Positions 1 to 6,025 are shown, counted from the stretch's first letter. The stretch is 6,270 nt of DNA from JBHENW01 sp046261875 (GCA_046261875.1 JBHENW010000097.1:1-6270); one strand, 5' to 3'. Numbers and translations are program-made. The notes: generated by a model not told the origin, from the sequence alone.

Positions 1-205
1 GGCCGCTGCGCATCGAGAAGGCCGCCCCATAGGCGGCCGCCACGCCGATCGCGGGAGCGCCGCGCACCGCCATGTCCCGGATCGCGATGGCGATCTCGGG
101 CGCCTTTTCGAGCTCCAGCCAGGCCTCCCGGCCCGGCAGCAGGCGCTGGTCGAGGAGACGGAGCAGCGGCCCCTCCCGGTAGAGAGGCCGGAACGAGGCA
201 GTCAC
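1..205 (-). CDS. mtnA: Methylthioribose-1-phosphate isomerase, N-terminal part (runs off the left edge)
   Basis: MtnA converts 5-methylthioribose-1-phosphate to 5-methylthioribulose-1-phosphate in the cytoplasmic methionine salvage pathway; the family is related to eIF2B. Only the first 68 codons are present, against about 340-350 residues in the family. The diagnostic stretch is seen at residues 42-60, IRDMAVRGAPAIGVAAAYG, including the RGA motif (Arg48-Gly49-Ala50) that binds substrate in known structures. The N-terminus (FRPLYREGPLLRLLDQRLLP, residues 5-24) also fits the family, where a short aromatic-rich strand precedes a 'LDQ..LP' turn. The start is GTG at 205-203, which overlaps the ggt stop codon as GTGA and lacks its own leader, implying translational coupling with ggt. 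Identity is secure from the motif; the missing C-terminal part holds the catalytic Cys and Asp, so activity cannot be judged here. Confidence 0.9.
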   Translation of the reverse strand, partial: MTASFRPLYREGPLLRLLDQRLLPGREAWLELEKAPEIAIAIRDMAVRGAPAIGVAAAYGAAFSMRSG

Positions 206-1899
206 CTCGATTCGGGCGCCGGCTCGACGACGAGCGCCACGCCCAGCCGGCGCGGGTCGGCGACGGCTTCCGTCTTTCCGCCGGACAGAAGAGCGACCGC
301 GTGCACTCTCCCGATCCGGCCCGGGACCGGATCCCGGGCACTGATCTTGATCGTGTGCCCCATCTCCCGAAGGCGGGCGGTCCAGGCCGAGTCGAACCGG
401 TCGCGCTCGATCTCGATGACGTCGGGATAGTCCTGCTGGTGGAAGCGTGGCGCGCCGATGGCCTCTTCGAGAGACTCCCGGCGGGCGACGAGCCCGAGCA
501 GGACGTGGAAGTTCGTGGAGACGATCGTGGCGCCGCCGGGCGTTCCCCAGGCGTAGACGCCGCGGCCGGGGATGACCGCGAGGGTCGGGCACATCGAGGA
601 GAGCATCCGCTTGCCCGGCGCGACGGCGTTGAGGTCGCCCTGGACGAGGCCGTAGAGGTTGGGCGCGCCCGGGCGCGCGGTGAAGTCGTCCATCTCGTTG
701 TTCCAGAGGAATCCGAGGCCTGGTGCGACCCGGGCGTTGCCGAAAGAGTCGTTCAGCGTCGTCGTCACCGCCACGATGTTCCCTCGTCCATCGGCGATCG
801 AGAAATGCGTCGTGGCGGCGTGTCTCTCGAGGGTGGCCAGTGCTTCGACCGGCGTCGCACGGGCGGGATCGATCGTCGCCGCGAGCCGGCGGGCCCGCTC
901 GGCGGACGTGAGGAGGTCCTGGCGCACGCCGCCGAAGTCCGGATCGCCCAGAAAACGGTTGCGGTCGTAGTAGGCGCGCTTTCCGATCTCCGCCGTCAGG
1001 TGGGCCGCAGCCGCGTCGCGGGGCCGCAGCCGGCCGAGGCCCAGGGCCTCCGCCATGAGCGCCATCTGCGCGAGCGCCGGCCCGGAGGATGGCGCCGCGG
1101 TCGTAAACACTTCTGCCTCCCCCAGGCGGAACGCGAGGGAGGGGCGGACCTTCGCCGCGTAGAGGGCGAGGTCCCCGCGGGTGAGGAGGCCCCTCGCGCG
1201 CTTCTGTCCCCGCTCGATCGACCGCGCGACGTCACCGCGATAGAAGCCGTACTGTCCGCGGAGGGCGATCGCTTCGAGCGTCCGCGCCAGGGCCGGCTGC
1301 CGCCATCGCGAACCGACGGCGGGAGCCTGCCCGCCTGGCAGGTAGATCGCGGCTGTTTCCGGGTCCGCGGCCAGGCGCCGGGCGTGCGCGGCGATCGACT
1401 GCCGAATGTTCTCCGTCACGACGAAGCCGTCGCGGGCGAGGCTCACGGCCGGCGCGACGAGCGTCCTCCACGGCAGACTCCCGCCTCTTCGATGCGCGAG
1501 CGCGAGCCCGGCGACAGTGCCGGGGACACCCGACGCGAGCGGACCCTCCGTCGAGGACGCGGTCGCCCCCGTCCTGTCCGGACGCGTGAACATGTCGCGC
1601 CGGGCGGCCCGGGGGGCCCGCTCGCGGAAGTCGATCGCGAGCCGCCGTCCCTTCGCGTTTCGTGAGAGCCAGAAACCGCCCCCGCCGATGTTGCCCGCCT
1701 CGGGCCAGGTGACGGCGAGGGCGAAGGCGACTGCCACGGCGGCGTCCGTGGCGTTGCCGCCCCGGCGGAGAGTCTCGATGCCGACGCGGGCCGCCGTCTC
1801 CTCCTCCGCGGCAACGGCCCCTCCCCGCCCGACCGCCGCCGCTGCCGGCGGCGGGAGCGGGAAAAGGAAGATCGTGAGGAGAGCCGCGAGTCGGCGCAC
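202..1899 (-). CDS. ggt: Gamma-glutamyltransferase (gamma-glutamyltranspeptidase), secreted
   Basis: This N-terminal nucleophile hydrolase cleaves or transfers the gamma-glutamyl group of glutathione and related amides, normally in the periplasm. The 565-residue precursor matches the family's usual 550-600. Residues 1-22 form a signal peptide (MRR, hydrophobic core, Pro/Ala-rich end), with no lipobox Cys. Family landmarks follow: RRGGNATDAAVA (45-56), FRERAP (91-96, Arg92 equivalent to E. coli Arg114), and the self-cleavage site before Thr363 (TTHFS). Downstream are Thr381 and Asn383, NNEMDDF (400-406; Glu402 and Asp405 bind the glutamyl amino group), the lid-loop region with Tyr416, SS 434-435 and the oxyanion PGG (454-456). 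Spacings from Thr363 match E. coli GGT, so autoprocessing into subunits of about 340 and 203 residues is expected. The in-frame start is GTG; a nearby ATG (1907-1905) is out of frame. There is no Shine-Dalgarno sequence, but a -10-like box lies 5 nt upstream. mtnA follows with a 4-bp overlap. Confidence 0.96.
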   Translation of the reverse strand: MRRLAALLTIFLFPLPPPAAAAVGRGGAVAAEEETAARVGIETLRRGGNATDAAVAVAFALAVTWPEAGNIGGGGFWLSRNAKGRRLAIDFRERAPRAARRDMFTRPDRTGATASSTEGPLASGVPGTVAGLALAHRRGGSLPWRTLVAPAVSLARDGFVVTENIRQSIAAHARRLAADPETAAIYLPGGQAPAVGSRWRQPALARTLEAIALRGQYGFYRGDVARSIERGQKRARGLLTRGDLALYAAKVRPSLAFRLGEAEVFTTAAPSSGPALAQMALMAEALGLGRLRPRDAAAAHLTAEIGKRAYYDRNRFLGDPDFGGVRQDLLTSAERARRLAATIDPARATPVEALATLERHAATTHFSIADGRGNIVAVTTTLNDSFGNARVAPGLGFLWNNEMDDFTARPGAPNLYGLVQGDLNAVAPGKRMLSSMCPTLAVIPGRGVYAWGTPGGATIVSTNFHVLLGLVARRESLEEAIGAPRFHQQDYPDVIEIERDRFDSAWTARLREMGHTIKISARDPVPGRIGRVHAVALLSGGKTEAVADPRRLGVALVVEPAPESR

Positions 1900-1904
1900 G
1901 GCCC

Positions 1905-1910
1905 CATTCT
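1905..1910 (-). promoter_or_regulatory. TANNNT -10-like box for ggt (probably leaderless)
   Basis: On the minus strand the hexamer TAGAAT ends 5 nt before the ggt GTG. The expected transcription start falls within about 1 nt of the start codon, and no Shine-Dalgarno sequence is present. The best -35 candidate at a 17-nt spacing is poor (GTGGCG, three matches to TTGACA). The motif is seen directly; its function is inferred. Confidence 0.4.
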
Positions 1911-1961
1911 ATCGGCCGAGGGCGCCGCGCCACGCGCTCCCGGAAGCGTCCGACGGTCCGT

Positions 1962-1967
1962 TAAGAT
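1962..1967 (+). promoter_or_regulatory. TANNNT -10-like box for pgk (probably leaderless)
   Basis: TAAGAT lies 7 nt upstream of the GTG at 1975, placing the expected transcription start at about 1974. There is no recognisable -35 element 16-18 nt upstream and no Shine-Dalgarno sequence. The box overlaps the ATG at 1966, so if it is the -10 element that ATG would not be on the mRNA. It is divergent from the ggt box about 50 bp away. Confidence 0.4.
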
Positions 1968-3144
1968 GCGCGCCGTGAAACCGATGCGGGAGATCGACGT
2001 CACCGGCAAGACCGTCCTTCTCCGCGTCGACTTCAACGTCCCGATCGCGCAGGGAAGGGTCGCAGACGAGACACGGATCGTCGAGACCCTTCCGACGATC
2101 CGGGAGCTGATCGACCGAGGAGCCCGGCTCCTCTGCGCCTCCCATCTGGGAAAGCCGAAGGGCCGCCCGGACCCCAGGTTCTCGCTCGCCCCGGTCGCCG
2201 TCGAGTTCGCCAGGACGCTGGGCCGACCGGTCCGCTTCCTGGAGGACTGTATCGGCCCCGAGGTCGCGCGCGTCGCCGGAGAGCTCGTCCCCGGCGAGGT
2301 TCTCCTGCTCGAGAACCTGCGGTTCCACGCCGGAGAGGAGACGAACGATCCCGAGTTCGCGAGGGCCCTCGCTTCGCCCGCTCAGGTCTATGTGGATGAC
2401 GCGTTCGGCGCGGCGCATCGCGCCCACGCGTCCGTCGTCGGCGTGCCCGGCGTGCTCTCCCCGAAGGGGGCCGGGCTCCTCATGGAAAAGGAGGTGCGGG
2501 AGCTCTCCCGACTGCTCGATCCCGAGCGGCCCTTCGTCGCCATCCTCGGCGGCGCGAAGATCTCTGGAAAGATCGACACCCTCCGGGTCCTCGCGCAGCG
2601 GGCGGACATCCTCTTGATCGGCGGCGGCATGGCCAACCACTTCGTTCGCGCCCTGGGTCTCCCCGTGGGCCGCTCTCTGATCGAAGAGGACAAGGTCGCC
2701 GTCGCGAGGGAGATCCTCGACCTCTGCAGGAAGGAGGAGAAGACGATCGCGCTCCCCTCCGACTTCGTCGTTGGGAGCTCTCCCGACGACGCCGCGGGCG
2801 CCCGCACGGTCGGCATCGCGAAGATCCCTGCCGACGCGATGACGCTGGACGTGGGCCCGAAGACCCTCGAGCAGTTCGAGCGGCTTCTCGAGGGAGCCCG
2901 CACGGTCTTCTGGAACGGTCCGATGGGTGTCTTCGAAAAACCCCCCTTCGACCGAGCGACCCGGGCACTCGCCCTGCTCCTGGCCGAGAGCGACGCCTTC
3001 ACGGTCGTCGGAGGAGGCGAGAGCGTCTCCGCGGTGCGGCAGGCGGGCGTTTCCGACCGCTTCGGACACGTCTCGACGGGAGGCGGCGCGTCGCTCGAGT
3101 TCCTGGCGCAGGGCACCCTGCCGGGGATCGAAGCACTGGGGTAG
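1966..3144 (+). CDS. pgk: Phosphoglycerate kinase
   Basis: PGK transfers a phosphate between 1,3-bisphosphoglycerate and ADP in glycolysis, and runs in reverse in gluconeogenesis or carbon fixation, in the cytoplasm. The 392 residues give a full-length two-domain bacterial enzyme. N-domain (3-phosphoglycerate side): RVDFNVP (20-26, Asp22 and Asn24), DETRI (34-38, Arg37), HLGKP (60-64), ENLRF (116-120, Arg119) and HRAHAS (151-156, Arg152). C-domain (nucleotide side): GGAKISGK (195-202), GGGM (219-222), WNGPMG (316-321), Glu324, VVGGGES (347-353) and STGGGAS (370-376). Position 63 is Lys where many members have Arg (HLGRP), a conservative change. Three starts are possible: ATG 1966, GTG 1975 and ATG 1984. 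None has a Shine-Dalgarno sequence, and the -10-like box overlapping ATG 1966 favours GTG 1975, which also fits family N-termini. tpiA follows after 73 nt, probably in the same transcript. gapA, often upstream of pgk, is replaced here by divergent ggt. Confidence 0.97.
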   Translation: MRAVKPMREIDVTGKTVLLRVDFNVPIAQGRVADETRIVETLPTIRELIDRGARLLCASHLGKPKGRPDPRFSLAPVAVEFARTLGRPVRFLEDCIGPEVARVAGELVPGEVLLLENLRFHAGEETNDPEFARALASPAQVYVDDAFGAAHRAHASVVGVPGVLSPKGAGLLMEKEVRELSRLLDPERPFVAILGGAKISGKIDTLRVLAQRADILLIGGGMANHFVRALGLPVGRSLIEEDKVAVAREILDLCRKEEKTIALPSDFVVGSSPDDAAGARTVGIAKIPADAMTLDVGPKTLEQFERLLEGARTVFWNGPMGVFEKPPFDRATRALALLLAESDAFTVVGGGESVSAVRQAGVSDRFGHVSTGGGASLEFLAQGTLPGIEALG

Positions 3145-3217
3145 CACGGGAGTCTCGAGGATGGAACGAGTCCTGCCGACCTCCCGACACCCGACGGCCG
3201 CCGGCATCTGATTCGGC

Positions 3218-3940
3218 ATGCTCCTCTTCGTCGCGAACTGGAAGATGAACCTGACCCGGAGGGAGGCCGCGGAGTATGTCCGCGACCTTTCCTCGCGGAT
3301 CGGTCCCGCGCGCCCGGCGGCCGAGCTCTCGATCGCTCCTCCATTCACGGCCTTCGACGCCGCTCGCGACCCTTCCGAGCGGTGGTCCCTGACGGCCCAG
3401 AACGTCGCGAGCGAGCATTCCGGCCCATTCACGGGAGAGGTGTCCGCGCGCATGCTCGCCGAGGCCGGCTGCCGGTTCGTGATCGTGGGGCATTCCGAGC
3501 GCCGTCGTCTCTTCGGAGAGCGCCCCGAAACGCTCGCGCGCAAGCTCGCCCGGGCGCGAGAGGAGGGCCTGATCCCGATCTACTGCCTCGGAGAGACGGC
3601 CGAGGAGCGCGCCGCGGGAGAGACGGCGGCGACTCTCGCCCGGCAGGTGGAGTCGCTGCGCCAGGATCCGTCCTCGACACCGCTCGTCGTGGCCTACGAA
3701 CCCGTCTGGGCGATCGGGACGGGCCATGCCGCGACGCCCGAGGACGCGGCCGCGGCCCGCCAACATCTCCTCCGGCTTCTGGGAGGCCGCCAAAATCTGA
3801 GGATCCTCTACGGGGGGTCCGTCGCGCCCGAAAACGCGCCGGCGCTTCTGGAGTTCTCGGGGATGGACGGCTTCCTAATCGGAGGAGCGAGCCTGAATCC
3901 CGCCGCCTTCGCGGCGATCGCCGGGGTCGGGCGCCCTTGA
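3218..3940 (+). CDS. tpiA: Triose-phosphate isomerase
   Basis: TIM interconverts dihydroxyacetone phosphate and glyceraldehyde-3-phosphate, in the cytoplasm. At 240 residues it is slightly shorter than the usual 250 or so but contains every active-site element: ANWKMN (6-11, Asn7 and Lys9), QN at 61-62, GHSERR (91-96, catalytic His92), the signature AYEPVWAIGTG (159-169, catalytic base Glu161 and the flexible loop), LYGGSV (197-202) and the phosphate-binding GG at 222-223. The ATG at 3218 places WKMN where the family has it, and no alternative start is credible. No Shine-Dalgarno sequence or -10 box is visible before it, so it probably relies on transcription from pgk, 73 nt upstream. Its TGA stop is part of the -35 element of the secG promoter. 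Confidence 0.97.
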   Translation: MLLFVANWKMNLTRREAAEYVRDLSSRIGPARPAAELSIAPPFTAFDAARDPSERWSLTAQNVASEHSGPFTGEVSARMLAEAGCRFVIVGHSERRRLFGERPETLARKLARAREEGLIPIYCLGETAEERAAGETAATLARQVESLRQDPSSTPLVVAYEPVWAIGTGHAATPEDAAAARQHLLRLLGGRQNLRILYGGSVAPENAPALLEFSGMDGFLIGGASLNPAAFAAIAGVGRP

Positions 3941-3966
3941 CCCGCCCGGTCCCCGGCGCGTAAACT
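3937..3966 (+). promoter_or_regulatory. Sigma-70-type promoter for secG and tRNA-Leu, on the tpiA stop codon
   Basis: The -35 hexamer TTGACC (3937-3942, five of six matches to consensus) includes the tpiA TGA stop at 3938-3940. After an 18-nt spacer comes the -10 hexamer TAAACT (3961-3966, four of six). Transcription would start near 3973 and leave a 5' leader of about 19 nt carrying the secG Shine-Dalgarno sequence. It is the best two-part promoter seen in the window. Function is inferred from sequence alone. Confidence 0.55.
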
Positions 3967-3981
3967 CTGCCCCCCTTTTCC

Positions 3982-3987
3982 GGGAGG
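3982..3987 (+). promoter_or_regulatory. Shine-Dalgarno sequence of secG
   Basis: GGGAGG lies 4 nt before the GTG at 3992. It decides this GTG as the secG start; the following residues (GILHIALLVLYV) begin the first membrane helix exactly as in the family. Confidence 0.7.
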
Positions 3988-3991
3988 CCCA

Positions 3992-4354
3992 GTGGGGATT
4001 CTTCACATCGCGCTGTTGGTCTTGTACGTTTTCGTCTGCTTCTTCCTGATCCTGGTCGTCCTGGTCCAGCAAGGGAAGGGTGCGGACATCGCCGGCGCCT
4101 TCGGAGGCGGCGGCACGCAGACCGCCTTCGGCGCGCGGGGGGCAACGACGCTGCTCCACAGGCTGACAACGGGCGCGTTCGTCGTTTTCATCGCGCTCGC
4201 TCTGGCGATCACGATCCTGGAGTCGAGGCCCCGATCGTCAGTCGTGACCGACAGGCCGGCCACGCCCAGGACTGCGCCCGTGGCTCCGTCCCCGGCGGCT
4301 CCCGCGCCCGCGGCGCCGGCCCAGAAGCCTCCGGCCAACCCGGCCCAGCCGTAG
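3992..4354 (+). CDS. secG: Preprotein translocase subunit SecG
   Basis: SecG is the small non-essential subunit of the SecYEG channel in the inner membrane and assists SecA-driven protein export. The 120-residue product has the family layout: a first membrane helix (about 3-25), the conserved cytoplasmic loop LVQQGKGADIAGAFGGGGTQ (26-45) followed by TAFGARGA, and a second helix (about 57-76). A Pro/Ala-rich hydrophilic tail (from about residue 88, ending PANPAQP) follows, a low-complexity extension common in SecG of GC-rich bacteria. The start is GTG, supported by GGGAGG 4 nt upstream. It follows tpiA after 51 nt with its own likely promoter, and its stop is 6 nt before tRNA-Leu, so the two are almost certainly cotranscribed. 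Confidence 0.95.
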   Translation: MGILHIALLVLYVFVCFFLILVVLVQQGKGADIAGAFGGGGTQTAFGARGATTLLHRLTTGAFVVFIALALAITILESRPRSSVVTDRPATPRTAPVAPSPAAPAPAAPAQKPPANPAQP

Positions 4355-4360
4355 ATCTTC

Positions 4361-4445
<85 letters not shown>

Positions 4446-4478
4446 CCCGAGAGACTCGCCATGATCCGGTTCTCGGCG

Positions 4479-4494
4479 TTCTGAGTTTTCAGAA
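4479..4494. repeat. Small inverted repeat between convergent tRNA-Leu and yidD
   Basis: TTCTGA and TCAGAA form a perfect 6-bp stem around a GTTT loop, in the only A/T-rich patch of the gap between the tRNA gene and the yidD stop. Its position suits a bidirectional terminator, but the stem is short and no T-run follows on either strand. Termination is therefore weakly supported. Nothing else was recognised in 4446-4529. Confidence 0.25.
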
Positions 4495-4529
4495 ACGACG
4501 ACTCGCACCTAGGAACCGGCGGGCCCCCG

Positions 4530-4868
4530 TCACGGCACCGGGTCCTTCCCCCCCTTGGCGAAGGGGTGGCACCGGAGAAGCCGGCCCGCGGTGAGCAGGC
4601 CCCCCCGGGGCCAGCCGTGCCGCTCAATGGCCGTCTGTCCAAACGAGGAGCAGGTCGGCTCGAAGTTGCATCGGAGGAGGCCGGAGCGCGCGATGAGAGG
4701 GGAAACCGCTCTCCGATAGCCATCGATCACCGAGCACGCCGCCCGCGCGCCGAGCTGGTCTTCGGGGGGGCGCGCCGCGTCACCGATCGCCAACCCCGCC
4801 GCCGCCGCGAGAATCAGAGGTAGGCGGGAGGGCGGGCGCGATCCGTCGGGTGCCGGCCTATCCCGCAT
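4530..4868 (-). CDS. yidD: Membrane protein insertion efficiency factor YidD
   Basis: YidD is a small membrane-associated protein that helps YidC insert inner-membrane proteins. The core matches the family: YRRAVSPLIARSG (51-63), CNFEPTCSSF (67-76), IERHGWPRG (81-89), LLRCHPFAKGGKDPVP (97-112). The three conserved cysteines (67, 73, 100) are all present. Family members are usually 70-90 residues; this reading is 112 because of an N-terminal extension of about 45 residues with a hydrophobic Ala-rich segment (15-29). The extension could be a real signal anchor or an over-long start; a GTG at codon 47 (4730-4728) would give the family-sized core. No Shine-Dalgarno sequence precedes either start. 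The ATG overlaps the end of the DUF4870-like gene by 11 bp, suggesting coupled translation. The gene is not beside rnpA or yidC here, its usual neighbours. The protein ends exactly at the conserved DPVP. Confidence 0.88.
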   Translation of the reverse strand: MRDRPAPDGSRPPSRLPLILAAAAGLAIGDAARPPEDQLGARAACSVIDGYRRAVSPLIARSGLLRCNFEPTCSSFGQTAIERHGWPRGGLLTAGRLLRCHPFAKGGKDPVP

Positions 4869-5187
4869 AGCGGGAAAGGCCCGGCACGATCAGCCTCTGC
4901 CCCTGCAGCGCCTTGACGATGGCGAGCATCCCGACGATGGCGTAGACGACCAGGACGAAGAACATCAGGATCCCGTACGCGCAGGTCAGCGCCGGGACGA
5001 CGATGCCGAGCAGCGTCGCGGCCAGCGCGATCCCGGCGACCGCCGCGAACAGGATGAGGCCGTTGCGGGCGTGCCACCTGATCTCCCGATCCGTCTTCTC
5101 GAAGAGCAGGGGAACGACGCCGGCGAGGGGGACGTAGGCGAGAACGAGAAATGCCGTCCTCCGGGGAGAGGGAGAAGGGGAGGACAT
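4858..5187 (-). CDS. Small multi-helix membrane protein, DUF4870/Tic20-like
   Basis: The 109-residue product begins with a Ser/Pro-rich stretch (2-8) and two Arg, then has hydrophobic helices at about 12-29, 43-62 and 64-92 (the last long enough to be two). A polar loop (EKTDREIRWHARNG, 30-43) lies between the first two. The His-Ala-Arg-Asn-Gly motif at the start of helix 2, after a charged loop, resembles DUF4870 proteins of the Tic20-like group, whose function in bacteria is unknown. It is probably an inner-membrane protein. The ATG is the only sensible start; there is no Shine-Dalgarno sequence, but a TANNNT box lies 7 nt upstream, suggesting a leaderless mRNA. It overlaps yidD by 11 bp and follows the DUF4097 gene after 65 nt. 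Family assignment is by motif and topology only and is moderately sure. Confidence 0.75.
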   Translation of the reverse strand: MSSPSPSPRRTAFLVLAYVPLAGVVPLLFEKTDREIRWHARNGLILFAAVAGIALAATLLGIVVPALTCAYGILMFFVLVVYAIVGMLAIVKALQGQRLIVPGLSRYAG

Positions 5188-5194
5188 CCCGCAA

Positions 5195-5200
5195 GACTAT
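5195..5200 (-). promoter_or_regulatory. TANNNT -10-like box for the DUF4870-like gene
   Basis: On the minus strand TAGTCT ends 7 nt before the ATG at 5187, so transcription would begin at about 5188, directly on the start codon. There is no Shine-Dalgarno sequence. The -35 candidate at a 17-nt spacing (TCCACT) is poor. If active, this gene and yidD form a transcript separate from the DUF4097 gene. Confidence 0.4.
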
Positions 5201-5252
5201 TCCGGAAAGGAGGGGCGAGTGGAGACCCCGAGCCGGGACCGGGGCGGGCGGC

Positions 5253-6020
5253 TCAGTTGGTCTTCAGGCGAATCGAGCCGTTCCCCGTTTCGCAGTAGAG
5301 CGACTCCGCGCCGCCGTTGTAGGAGCCCTTCGCTTCCTTCGGGCCGTACTTTCCTTCGACAGTCAGGCCGATCCCCGGATCCCCATCGATGCGGCCGTTG
5401 ATCGTCTCCAGGTCGTACTCGATCGAGGAGCCCTTGTCGAAAATCACTTCGACGCTGCCGTTGACGGTTTCCAGGTGCGTCCTCTTCAGCGTTCCCTGGA
5501 AACCCAGGCGCAGGGAGCCATTGACCGTCGTCGCCTTGACGGGTCCCGTCGCCTCGCGGATCTCGATCGAGCCGTTGACCGAGTCGCAGGCGAGCGTGTT
5601 CGAGAAGCCGGCGGCCTCGACGCGGCCGTTGCAGGTCTCCAGGTGGGTCTCCGCGGACGCGGGGGCCCAGATCTCGTAGTCCACCCGGACGTTGTGGCTG
5701 CCGAAGTCGAGGAATCCGAACAGCCGGCGCCGCCTCGGGCTGACGGTTTCGATCAGGATCTCCTCGCCCTTCTTGACGACCCGGATCTCGGTCAGCCGGA
5801 GGGCTTCGGCGGAGCCCCCTCCGCGGGCGTTCTTGACGGCGCGGACCTTAAGGTAAGGCCGGTCCCACGCCTTCGCGTCGATCTCGCCGTTGACGTTCTC
5901 GACGGAGATCCGTGAGACCCCCTCCATCGAAAAGGACTTCTCGAAGACCTGCTCCTCCGCGACGGCCAGGGCGGATGCCCAGAAGAGGGGGACGATCAGG
6001 ACGAGCAGGGCTCTGCGCAT
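5253..6020 (-). CDS. Secreted DUF4097-type repeat protein (putative adhesin-like beta-helix)
   Basis: The 255-residue product has a clear signal peptide (1-21, MRR, hydrophobic core, ALAVA before EEQ) and should be exported, to the periplasm or beyond. The rest is a run of short beta-strand repeats around an Asn-Gly turn: VNG 43-45, CNG 130-132, VNG 148-150, VNG 166-168, VNG 186-188, ING 207-209 and GNG 246-248. From residue 131 the rungs are 18-21 residues apart, with a gap before the last. This pattern, with 'E(T)xNGxI/V' rungs and a GEI.A.aWD-like N-terminal part, is typical of DUF4097, annotated as putative adhesin though its function is not established. The ATG is supported by GGAG 5 nt upstream. 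Three Cys (130, 145, 243) remain in the mature part. It follows the unrecognised gene after 51 nt and may share its transcript. Confidence 0.85.
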   Translation of the reverse strand: MRRALLVLIVPLFWASALAVAEEQVFEKSFSMEGVSRISVENVNGEIDAKAWDRPYLKVRAVKNARGGGSAEALRLTEIRVVKKGEEILIETVSPRRRRLFGFLDFGSHNVRVDYEIWAPASAETHLETCNGRVEAAGFSNTLACDSVNGSIEIREATGPVKATTVNGSLRLGFQGTLKRTHLETVNGSVEVIFDKGSSIEYDLETINGRIDGDPGIGLTVEGKYGPKEAKGSYNGGAESLYCETGNGSIRLKTN

Positions 6021-6025
6021 GTCTT

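Noticed and set aside
301..1665. A 454-residue plus-strand open frame opposite ggt
   Set aside because: ggt has all catalytic motifs at correct spacing. The opposite frame is Arg/Gly/Val-rich, motif-free and explained by GC-rich codon bias.
3161..3211. A possible 16-codon ORF (starting MERVLP) in the pgk-tpiA gap
   Set aside because: Only a weak GAGG precedes it, and the length and composition are not distinguishable from chance.
1909..3543. A 544-residue open frame on the minus strand opposite pgk and tpiA
   Set aside because: It is antisense to two certain genes. Its product is an Arg/Gly/Glu/Asp-rich mix without motifs, as expected when the reverse strand of GC-rich codons is read.
4270..4351. 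Pro/Ala-rich repetitive coding stretch at the end of secG
   Set aside because: This is ordinary low-complexity tail sequence in SecG of GC-rich bacteria, not a separate repeat element.
4448..4458. CGAG-AGA-CTCG hairpin just after the tRNA, considered as a terminator
   Set aside because: It has only 4 bp and no T-tract follows, so it does not support intrinsic termination.
5226..5244. CCCCG/CGGGG inverted repeat between the DUF4097 and DUF4870-like genes, considered as a terminator
   Set aside because: The stem is 5 bp with a 9-nt loop and no T-run on either strand. Such repeats are common by chance at this GC content.
5151..5915. A 254-residue plus-strand open frame with a repeated look (AVDGLQV-like units)
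   Set aside because: It is opposite the DUF4097 gene. The apparent repeats are the reverse-strand image of that protein's NG rungs.
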